Shown here: in pieces, positions 25,152-33,400 of the stretch | Numbering within the stretch: position 1 is the stretch's first letter | Layout: each line of letters starts with the position of its first letter | Assembly: GCA_930367205.1 (NCBI GenBank) | Contig: OV884011.1 | Span: 142,535,937-142,599,936 of the forward strand | DNA: 64,000 bases | Direction: 5' to 3' | Source: Acanthosoma haemorrhoidale | Lineage: Eukaryota > Arthropoda > Insecta > Hemiptera > Acanthosomatidae | Program-made: the position numbers and the translations under genes | Notes under the pieces: generated by a model | Seen by the model: only the letters and a program-made list of their open reading frames with translations | The model's database searches: none | Told to the model about the DNA's origin: nothing

Positions 25152-25569
25152 AGTTTACGCACATCTCCTCGTAAACTATGAAGTCTAAGTCTAAATTGAG
25201 GACGACTTAGGCGATATTACGATCACTCTCCTAATCGTACTAAGGGAGCGAAGGCCAGCCCAAACAGTACACAACCTGTAATCCCTTACATTCGGTCGTA
25301 TTTATAAGACACTTATAGTCCAAATAAAACGCTGCTTCTAACACTGCAGCCGCTAGTGACAAAATAAAAAAAAACAAAAAAAAATTACATGGCTCATTAC
25401 TCACAGAAAACAATGGCATCTTACACGCTACGCAAAGTCGATATTTCTACACAGCCTGTGTACATTCTAAAAATACAACAAAAAAAAAAATACTTCTACA
25501 AATGGTACAAAGTGTACGTATGTATACTATACCAAATTTGGCTACGTGCAGAAGCGAGGACACTCCAAC
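25152..25569 (-). other. Gypsy 3' non-coding region
   Basis: About 420 bp between the integrase stop and the polypurine tract. It holds A-rich runs and no ORF, so the element lacks the env gene carried by errantiviruses. Confidence 0.8.
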
Positions 25570-27465
25570 TCACTCATGGCCAGCACCCTTCCCCCCTGGT
25601 GGAAGTTTTAACTGTTCGACGTGGACGTTCCTCCGTTTCGTCGGAGGTCTTGTACTCTCGATGGTGACGATGTTATGCTCCCTGATCACCACCACCTTGA
25701 ATGGACCCTCGTATCTGATCGACTCTTTGCTCCGATTAGAGCCAATTTTACGATATACAATCGTCCCAATTTTAAGGTCCCCTATTCGACCCCGGACTTT
25801 GAGGTTTACCCGAGAAACTCTCTTGACCTTCTCCCTCACGATTTTGTCACGAACTTTGCCCCAAAGTTTTCCGAGCTCTAAGTGAGCACTTAACATTTGC
25901 TCCGCCATTCCCTCGTCCGCCACCGTCTCTGTCCCGTTCCGGCGCCTCGCGCGCAGTCCGAAGAGGATCTCGAACGGCGTAAACCCCGTGGTGGAGTGGA
26001 TGGAATGATTGTATGCCGCCACTGCCTTCGGCATCGCCTCGTTCGCCGGCAGACCCTTTTCTACCTGATACACCCGCAGGTGGTCACTCAAGGTACTGTG
26101 CAACCTTTCGATGCCTCCGCGACTCTTAGGATGTCCTGGGGTGTTGAGATGCCACACGATATCAAGATTTTTCATCTCCGTCCGAACGTTTGCATTATCG
26201 AACTCCCTACCCCCATCAGACGAGATTCGGTCCGGTACCCCATAAAACTGGAACCACGTTCGTAATGCCTGTAAGACGGCGTTGGATGATTTGTCTTTTA
26301 CGGCGTACGCCATAGCTACCTTACTGAAGGTATCTATTGTCGTAACCCGCTTATACCCCTTCCAAGTGAACGTGTCAATCTGTAGTTCACTCAGTGGCGT
26401 CTCTGCTGTGGTTGTTTCCTCCTGTTGTCCCTGTGGTGGGTGTCGATCATATTTAGTCTTAAGACATATATCGCACGTTCCTAAAATCTCTTGGATCGTC
26501 TTTTTCATATCCCACCAGAAGTACCGTCGCTGTAATGCTTGCAAAGTCTCCGGCGCACCACGGTAGTTCGTCTTCCTTTGATGGTAGGCAAGCGTTACTT
26601 CCCACTGCCGTTCCTCATCACGCAGTGTCTGGACCATAGACAGACAACGAACAAACGATCGATCAATACCCAGTTGTTCTGTTCTCCATAATTTCTTGAT
26701 CAGATCCCACACTGTCGCGTTGCCGACAAATAGATGGTAGGTCTTCCCTGGTCTGGATGCATCTTTCAATGCCTGGCAAATTTGGTCACCCTTGACACCC
26801 GGTTGGGACCAGATTGTCGTAATACTATTCTTGCCATAGTTTTCATGAGTAGCTCGCATCAGGCCGGTCGTTTGCGTCTTCCAAATAATTTGTCGCCGTT
26901 TATCGTTAATCATACCCTCGATCGTCTCCATTTCCACCGGACGTTCTCCGGCAGATTCTTCCGCTTCTTGGAGTTCGCTCCCATCGCTATCGTCCCGCGT
27001 ACCGCGACTTCCATCTTCCCCGGGCGCCCATTCCTGGATAAATTGTCTGTGATCCCCGGACGTTTCCCCTTCCTCGACTGCATTTACGGTAATCGCTCGA
27101 GATAGCCAGTCCGCCACTACATTGTCCTTCCCTGGTTTGTATACAATTTCCAGGTTGTATTGGGACAAAAACTCCTTCCAGCGTGTCACCCTGGCTGATG
27201 ATTCCTTAAGCTTCCCCACCCATTGAAGAGGTCTGTGGTCCGTATGTACTCTGAATCTCCGCCCGAAGACGTATGGACGAAAATGGTCAATAGCCCATAT
27301 GATGCCAAGAAGTTCACGCTCGAGGGCACTGTACCGCGCTTCCGTGTCGGTCAGTCTTCGACTCGCGTACGCCACTGGTCGTTCCCCCCCCATCTCCCTC
27401 CTGCGACAGCACCGCTCCCAATGCATACTCACTTGCGTCGGTGGTGATAGTAAATAGCTTCTCAA
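25570..27465 (-). CDS. pol: Gypsy pol, RNase H and integrase part
   Basis: 631 open codons; genuine similarity begins near residue 25, after the frame break at the G8 run (27384-27391). RNase H: Glu49 in ALERELLG, Asp76 in VHTDHRPLQW, Asp119 in NVVADWLSR. Integrase zinc domain: His295 and Cys331/Cys334 (CDIC), but the second zinc His is replaced by Tyr301 (TNYRGAP). Catalytic core: Asp364 (LQIDTF), Asp417 (ISSDGG) and Glu453 (GIERLHS), with 35 residues between the last two, the D,D35E spacing. A GPF module (EGPFKVVVI) follows near residue 586. The integrase inserts the cDNA copy; RNase H removes the RNA template. The ORF runs open to its own stop at 25,570. Confidence 0.95.
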   Translation of the reverse strand: MRSYLLSPPTQVSMHWERCCRRREMGGERPVAYASRRLTDTEARYSALERELLGIIWAIDHFRPYVFGRRFRVHTDHRPLQWVGKLKESSARVTRWKEFLSQYNLEIVYKPGKDNVVADWLSRAITVNAVEEGETSGDHRQFIQEWAPGEDGSRGTRDDSDGSELQEAEESAGERPVEMETIEGMINDKRRQIIWKTQTTGLMRATHENYGKNSITTIWSQPGVKGDQICQALKDASRPGKTYHLFVGNATVWDLIKKLWRTEQLGIDRSFVRCLSMVQTLRDEERQWEVTLAYHQRKTNYRGAPETLQALQRRYFWWDMKKTIQEILGTCDICLKTKYDRHPPQGQQEETTTAETPLSELQIDTFTWKGYKRVTTIDTFSKVAMAYAVKDKSSNAVLQALRTWFQFYGVPDRISSDGGREFDNANVRTEMKNLDIVWHLNTPGHPKSRGGIERLHSTLSDHLRVYQVEKGLPANEAMPKAVAAYNHSIHSTTGFTPFEILFGLRARRRNGTETVADEGMAEQMLSAHLELGKLWGKVRDKIVREKVKRVSRVNLKVRGRIGDLKIGTIVYRKIGSNRSKESIRYEGPFKVVVIREHNIVTIESTRPPTKRRNVHVEQLKLPPGGKGAGHE

Positions 27466-28564
27466 AATCGGGAAACGCCAGGATTGGTTCCTCTTGCAGT
27501 CGAGCCATGCATTTTCGAAGGTTTTGCTCCATAATAGGTGTAATCGCTATCCGCGCCCCCTTCCGCAGCAGGTTACTGATGGGTACGAGATACTCTGCCA
27601 TGTCTGGCACAAAACGCCGATAGTAATTTAGCGTACCTAAAAGTCGCCGAATGCCCTTGACGTCTTTCGGCACCGCTATCTTTCGAATTGCGTCGACTTT
27701 TGCAGAATCCGGCTGGACTCCCTCCCTCGAGATGGTATGCCCTAAGAAGTTGATCCGATCCTCTCCCAGCGATGATTTTTCCATCGACAATTTTAACCCG
27801 AATTCACGCAAACGTCGAAATACCCTCCGGAGATCTTCGATGTGTTCGGATTCTGTTCGGCTGAAGATCAACAGATCGTCCATATAAATCTGGCATACCG
27901 CCTCGTCTATCCCCCTCAGGATTTCGTCCATCAATCTCTGGAAAGTAATCGGAGCGTTCTTCAAACCAAATGGCATCCGAGTGAACTCATAGTGCCCCCT
28001 CTCGAAAGTAAACGCTGTTTTGTGTTGATCGGTAGCGCTCATTTTGATTTGATGGTACCCTGATTTCAAATCCAAAGTGCTAAAGATTGTGGCTCCATTC
28101 AGTCTGTCAAGAATGTCCTCAAAACGGGGAATCGGATACTTCTCATCCGTTGTGTTTTCATTTAATTTTCTAAAATCGACGACGACTCTATATCTCTCCC
28201 CCTCCTCTCCCGGTTTACTCTTCTTTCGTACTGCCCACAGAGGACTATTATAAGGGGATGTGCTATCAACGATTATACCCTGTCGTCTTAAGCTGTCGAT
28301 TTCTGTCCGGATATGTTGGCGGAGTGCCTGCGGATATCGTCTCTCCTTCACGTACGTTATTCGGTCAGATTTTAATGGGATTTCATGTACTGTCTTCCCC
28401 GTTGCCCCAAGCATATCACCCTCCACGTAAAAAATATCTCCGAACTCCCTACGTAAGCTTTCCCTCCAGTCCACAACTTTCTTGACTGCCCCTATCCGCG
28501 CACTCCCACCTCTTACGGTCCCTTGACATTGATAAGTAACCCCCCCCCCAACTTGATCCGCCAC
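27314..28564 (-). CDS. pol: Gypsy pol, reverse transcriptase part
   Basis: 416 open codons from a GTG at 28,564; the true protein would enter from the protease side. RT copies element RNA into DNA. Visible motifs: RYRVVVDFRKLN, FSTLDLKSGYHQI (catalytic Asp165), MPFGLKNAPITFQRLMD, the active-site YMDD at residues 227-230 (QIYMDDLLIFS), LGHTISREGV and the RRLLGTLNYYRRFVPD thumb. The RNase H domain starts at ITTDASEYALGAVLSQE with catalytic Asp376. The frame leaves the conserved sequence at the G8 run (27384-27391), so the last 26 or so residues are out of frame. Entry into this frame from pro also requires a shift at the G10 run (28540-28549). Confidence 0.95.
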   Translation of the reverse strand: MADQVGGGVTYQCQGTVRGGSARIGAVKKVVDWRESLRREFGDIFYVEGDMLGATGKTVHEIPLKSDRITYVKERRYPQALRQHIRTEIDSLRRQGIIVDSTSPYNSPLWAVRKKSKPGEEGERYRVVVDFRKLNENTTDEKYPIPRFEDILDRLNGATIFSTLDLKSGYHQIKMSATDQHKTAFTFERGHYEFTRMPFGLKNAPITFQRLMDEILRGIDEAVCQIYMDDLLIFSRTESEHIEDLRRVFRRLREFGLKLSMEKSSLGEDRINFLGHTISREGVQPDSAKVDAIRKIAVPKDVKGIRRLLGTLNYYRRFVPDMAEYLVPISNLLRKGARIAITPIMEQNLRKCMARLQEEPILAFPDFEKLFTITTDASEYALGAVLSQEGDGGGTTSGVRESKTDRHGSAVQCPRA

Positions 28565-28663
28565 TCCTTTCCCTTGTTCTCTACAAGCGCGCCTACCCGA
28601 CCCAATAAGTCACACCCCACTATTATTTCATACTCGCGCGGCATGTACTCCACAATATGTACG

Positions 28664-28954
28664 TTAATATCGCCCTTTTTTTTCCGCCCATTTCTCTAAA
28701 TTCACGACCGCCTCTCCCGCCACTTTACAGGGCCCGCCCAGGGTAATTAACTTGCACTTACATACCTTGACCTGGAGTGCCCTCTCTCTGCCATACAGCC
28801 GCTCCAACGCACCGCGTGACATTATGGTATTGGTGCTTCCTGTATCCACCAAGCACCTCTCTCCCCCCTCGACTCTAATTATTGGCAACTCGCACAGTAT
28901 CCCTCTCACTGTATTACACTTTAGGGTGCGGTCGCCACTCTGCTGCCACCCTCC
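28664..28954 (-). CDS. pro: Gypsy protease, directly after the gag stop
   Basis: This aspartic protease (retropepsin) processes the Gag and Pol polyproteins. The active site LVDTGSTNTIMS is present, with preceding hydrophobic ELPIIRVEGG. The frame is the same as gag, separated only by the TGA at 28955-28957; no ATG precedes the domain, and the first possible start is GTG at 28,909. This arrangement suggests expression by stop-codon readthrough. The frame is lost at an A8 run (plus-strand T run 28676-28683) and stops soon after; the C-terminal retropepsin segment (IIVGCDLLG) is encoded downstream in another frame, between 28,565 and 28,663. Confidence 0.9.
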   Translation of the reverse strand, partial: GGWQQSGDRTLKCNTVRGILCELPIIRVEGGERCLVDTGSTNTIMSRGALERLYGRERALQVKVCKCKLITLGGPCKVAGEAVVNLEKWAEKKGRY

Positions 28955-30157
28955 TCAGGCTGCCACACGCCGCTCCCATCTTCTCGAAGTAGTCTTCTTT
29001 CGCTCATGCTCTCGGCTCCTGTCGCGAGCCGGCTCTTCTTCCGTTTCCGACGTTCCTGACGCTCCTGAAGATTCCTCAGCTGAAGATTCATTACCCCTGG
29101 GTGATATATTTCTTCTTTCCCGCATCGTTTGCGTATTCACTTCCATTGGTTCTGCCCTATGAACATCTCTCCTCCGATACACGTAAGGGCAATGCCTAGC
29201 GATATGCCCCTCCTCACTGCACTCGAAACATTTTGTGCGGGGGCACTGTGCCACTAAATGACTCGTCTTCCCGCACCCATGGCATTTTCTCTCTTCTCTG
29301 CGGGGTCCGTACCTGGGTCTCGCCGCCCTGAACCTCCTTTCGCCTGCCGCTCCCCTGTCCCTACCGGTTGGTGTTTCGACTTTTTTCCAATTTGATTTAG
29401 GGACCCTGGTTCTTCTGTACACTATCCGGCTCCATTCTCCCTCATCCTCATGTATCCTCGATTCCTCCTCCCTGGCGCTGGTGTCAATCATGACTTGGGC
29501 ACATTCGAGGAATGAGCGCTCATTAGGGAATACCTCTTTTCTCCCTGTTTCCTTCGCCAACTGTACCTTTAGTATAGTAGACAGAAATCCCATTCTGCCC
29601 TCTACCTCTTCGATGCTCATTGTCTCTCTCATTTTCTCCATTATTTGATTATAACGGGTTAGAAGAACTGCGGCATATTGGCCGCTACTCTGCCTTGATG
29701 ATTTTGTTTCCCGGAACATCTGGAAAATATCTTCTTCAGGCGTCCATCGCCCCCCTCCATATGCTTTCTTTAGCCGCATCTTCACCGTTTCCCACGACGT
29801 CTCCTCATCCGCTTGGATCTGGTTGAGAATCCTTCTCTTGACCCGACATATCAGGGCCGCTCTTAGTGACTCTGCATCCCTGGGGTCCAGAAGATTTTCC
29901 TCCGATTTTGCTAGAATTAAGGCAGTGAGGCGATCTCCTCCCTTCAGAAAGTGGTTGAGTTCTCCTAATTCGCCAGTGAACCATTCCAGCTCTGAAATTG
30001 CATTTCTCAGATCTTGAGTGTTCATTGCTTTCACTCTCATCAACGCAAGAGCGGTAGCATGAGCTTCTGGCCAAATGCCCACCCTTCTCGTTGCTACATG
30101 TTCCGCGCCATCCGCTACGTTCAGAACAGGTGGTCGTAGCACGCCTCCTTCCGCCAT
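28955..30157 (-). CDS. gag: Gypsy gag with two CCHC zinc knuckles
   Basis: 400 codons, intact, ATG at 30155-30157. Gag forms the particle and packages element RNA. Two retroviral-type zinc knuckles of form C-x2-C-x4-H-x4-C are at residues 292-305 (CHGCGKTSHLVAQC) and 310-323 (CFECSEEGHIARHC), preceded by an Arg-rich stretch. The N-terminal 250 residues (with EETSWETVKMRLKKAYGG and similar) are helical and typical of metavirus capsid regions. The C-terminus is Ser/Glu-rich and then basic, ending at TGA. Downstream sequence stays open in the same frame as protease. The leader between LTR and ATG is 106 bp. Confidence 0.95.
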   Translation of the reverse strand: MAEGGVLRPPVLNVADGAEHVATRRVGIWPEAHATALALMRVKAMNTQDLRNAISELEWFTGELGELNHFLKGGDRLTALILAKSEENLLDPRDAESLRAALICRVKRRILNQIQADEETSWETVKMRLKKAYGGGRWTPEEDIFQMFRETKSSRQSSGQYAAVLLTRYNQIMEKMRETMSIEEVEGRMGFLSTILKVQLAKETGRKEVFPNERSFLECAQVMIDTSAREEESRIHEDEGEWSRIVYRRTRVPKSNWKKVETPTGRDRGAAGERRFRAARPRYGPRREERKCHGCGKTSHLVAQCPRTKCFECSEEGHIARHCPYVYRRRDVHRAEPMEVNTQTMRERRNISPRGNESSAEESSGASGTSETEEEPARDRSREHERKKTTSRRWERRVAA

Positions 30158-30249
30158 TCTTTCTTCAATTTTTTATTTAACACGGCAAAAAGGAAAAAAA
30201 AAAAAATCGAACAGACGTCGCTTACTTTTCTTTCCACACCACGAGTTCA

Positions 30250-30264
30250 CGGGTTTCGGCACCA
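30250..30264 (-). promoter_or_regulatory. primer binding site, tRNA-Phe type
   Basis: Reading the minus strand from the last LTR base, TGGTGCCGAAACCCG is the complement of the 3' end of eukaryotic tRNA-Phe (CGGGTTTCGGCACCA, with a 5' end GCCGAAA pairing to TTTCGGC). Fifteen bases match before divergence. The site overlaps the LTR end by one base. Confidence 0.85.
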
Positions 30265-30449
30265 GTTAATGCTTACCGGCTTTAGAATTAAGAAACAAAG
30301 GGAAAAAAGGTACAGAGAAACAACACGCTTGAAAGTTAGAACTAGACTGTTTATTTCGAGTCTATAACCCTGTATATTTACATTCGGGATGTTTACATCC
30401 CGACGTTCGGGGATTAAGGTTGAGTACTGATGCTGCCCGGAGCTTAACT
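30264..30449 (-). repeat. 5' LTR with promoter
   Basis: 186 bp, identical by eye to the 3' LTR. In element orientation the initiator TCAGT (30426-30430) lies about 20 bases from the LTR start, followed by an 8-bp hairpin CGGGATGT/ACATCCCG (30385-30402) and AATAAA (30350-30355). Transcription should start near 30,428. No TATA box is visible within the short U3 itself. Confidence 0.95.
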
Positions 30450-30453
30450 TATA

Positions 30454-33400
30454 TATATATTTATATCCAACATTGTGTATCTATACATACAAGGCATGTC
30501 ACCGTTAATATATTTGACAAAAACCTAAAATCTCTCATCAGCTTAAGCCGATAATTTATCCCCTCAGTTATATAATCATATATTTACGGTTAAATATTCA
30601 CTCACATAACTAATATATGTATGGAGGGGCATGAAAAAAAAAAAACACCTCCATTCAGAGACACAGGATATTTGATAATAATAAGAGAATATAAATCTAC
30701 AATTGTATAGAGCTTAGTTCAATTTTAGGTTTCCCTATTACTTCATATATAACATAACAGATATCGTGGTTACAAAAACAAGAATCGCATTTTTTTATAG
30801 CGACGTTACAGCCAATTACAAGTAAATATGTTTTGTTTGTTTGATTGGATTTCTTTAGAAATAAATAAACAGGAAAAGTATACATTTCTCCACCTGCAGA
30901 ATAATTCGTATTGAAAGTGAAAACGCATAATGGTTTTAACATCTTCTGTTTTTTTTGTTACCAGGACCTGATAATGCACAGAACCAACTGAAATACATTG
31001 TATGTCAAAAGTTGTTTCATTAATACAAGATAGTTTAATGAAAATATTACATCACTTTCCAAAAGTAATGTGAGTTTGATGGAGTTTTACGAATCGAATG
31101 GTGGCAGTTAGCCACCAACATTGCGATTCCCCCGATTCACGAACTTTTCAAAGGTTATATATACATGAATACTTGCATAACGCCACAAAAGGATACTTGA
31201 TTACAAAAGGCTCTTTTGAAGCCGCTTTACTTCAGGGTTTGGGGTAGATCTAGGGCATTTCTTTATTTTCTGGGCCGAATACTACGGTAGGGTCAATTCT
31301 ATAGGTGAATTTACATATATCTGTCGTTTCGTTCGTCGTGTATATTTTTTTTTAATGATCTATTTTTAAATTGTGAGTTCACATTTGTAACTTTTATTTT
31401 CAAATTGTAGCATAGTCATAAGTAAACATTAAAACGATAGAAAACCTAGTTTTTGAACTTAAAGCTGGTTTTACAAGCTATGAAAAGTATCTGGATGAAA
31501 CTATATGATTTTAATTACTTTACTGGATCTAAAAATGATATTAAAATAGTAGAATAAAAAATTAACGAAAAAAGTAATAAATACAAAAGGTTCAATTTAA
31601 TCAATTTAGTTAATAATTGATTTTTTTTATAAGCTATAATTGAAGAAATAAATTTCACAACATAGTAATAAATCTTTACGTTTTTGCTTTAGAATAAAAA
31701 CAAATCAAATAGCAGAACACAAGGCAGCTGACCATTGGAATAACCAGTAATGTCATATCTGTGACTATGTTTGCAGGAAACCCTTGAGTCATACATCATA
31801 CTTGATTCACGATTGTATTAAAGCAGCACTCATGAGAGTAACCATAATCGCGTTGAGAGCCATGACGCTTCACAAGCCGTTTGTTAGCAGAATGATTGAG
31901 ACCCGCGATCAAAGCGCGTACGCGGGCGCACAATGCAGTAAGTAGCGTCGATAAGCCGGGGGAAATGAGGTGGGACGAGTCATAAAACTGGATCCCCTTG
32001 AAGAAAAGATGTGTCATATTTTATACATGAAAGAAAACAAAGGGAGGTGGCAGAGGTCCCTGAGGGACAGCTTTAGAGCGGGGATATTGAATAATTCAGG
32101 GAATACACACGCTGGCAGAGAGGAACAGTTTCTATCGCACTTTGTAGCTGCTCCGGGAATAAGTAGCGTGACTTATCGACCCCTTGTTGTAGCCCCGACA
32201 AAGTAAATTAGCCCGTAAAATATGAATAAAGAAAACCTTCATTGCCTTAATCAACCCTTAGGCGCCACACAGGGATGTAAATAATTTATACCATTTGATG
32301 GTTATCGCTATGAAAAATTAATTTGACTGGTACGGCACCTAAGAAAACAACGGCTTTAAAAGAGCAGTGTTGGTATGGCTTACGTGAGTCCATAGCCAAA
32401 AGTGCAATTAAAAGGTTTTTAATCACATCGTATAGGAAAAAGTTCACAGACAGCTGTATGTCACTGTTTTATAGGTAAAATCGTTTATTTGGAGATAGTT
32501 ACAGTTGAAATAATTTAAACTGGATTTAAAATTAAAGGTAAAATTCGATAGTCGAGGTAGGAAAAATACCCCAGCCTAGCAAACCATTCCTATAATTGAC
32601 TGGATAGCGGCTACGGGAAAACGTATCGAAGCCATACTTTCTATGCACCCCTATCGGAAAATGGGAAATAGGGTGATAAAATTTCGAAAAGAGAAATAGC
32701 GGTAAGAGAACAATAGTGAAGTTTGTTTCACCATTCGGTAATGCATGCCCTTTATTCCGGAGCATGTGAAATCTAGGAGCGGTGCTCGAGGCACTAAAAT
32801 CCCCCAGGAAATCGTTTTTTTTTCTTTTCTCATTATATTTTATAACTCTAATTGAAAATTAAAAGTGGCTACCATCTGGAGGTGAAATATGACCTGTTTA
32901 GCTTCAAGCTGCTGTTCGGTGGGTTGGGGTGGTGTGTATTTCACAAGGGGTGGGGGATAAAAATAAACGAAATGAAATAGGTCTTGTTGCTAATTGTCGA
33001 GGATGGTAATTTTGCCCTGACCAGCAGGGGTTGTTGCGATTTATCGACCTGTTAAAAACTCCTAAACATCCGGACCGGTCAGCAGCAGTGGTTCAACTAA
33101 TTAATAGGGCCATTTTCGTTTGGCTAGTTGGCCCTTCAGGGATTAGCGTCCACTTCGGCGTCGAGAGTAACCTTCATCTACTCCTCACTCTCCTTTTTTG
33201 TCCTCCTGTCTGTCTGTCGGTATTTATAGCAGAGTGTAGAGCCTACCAGCTTATCATCATCTATTCAGTCTTTTGGTCTGAACCTTTGGACAGATTTCAA
33301 CCTTGTGATTGCAAGTTCAGGAAGGAGTTAGAATTGAAATCAATGTATTTAATAATTAATGATTTATGAGAACTGGTAGGTGGACTATATAAATTAAAAC

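Larger units (their letters stand above)
24956..30449 (-). mobile_element. complete Gypsy-type LTR retrotransposon
   Basis: This 5,494-bp element lies on the minus strand. Two 186-bp LTRs, identical by eye, begin AGTTAA and end TTAACT, the terminal pattern of Drosophila gypsy-group elements. They are flanked by TATA on both sides (24952-24955 and 30450-30453; the match extends to TATATA). Minus-strand order: 5' LTR, tRNA-Phe primer site, gag with two zinc knuckles, pro, RT, RNase H, integrase, about 430 bp non-coding, polypurine tract, 3' LTR. There is no env-like ORF. Identical LTRs mean a recent insertion. The pol frame is broken at three homopolymers. Confidence 0.97.

Noticed and set aside
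25502..30074. Many plus-strand ORFs across the Gypsy element
   Set aside because: They are antisense shadows of gag and pol, which have all family motifs on the minus strand.
24956..30449. Errantivirus with an env gene
   Set aside because: The space between integrase stop and polypurine tract is about 420 bp and holds no ORF, so no envelope gene is present.
33031..33369. 112-codon plus-strand ORF with hydrophobic stretch
   Set aside because: The hydrophobic run comes from a CT-rich stretch; no topology or family pattern supports a real membrane protein.
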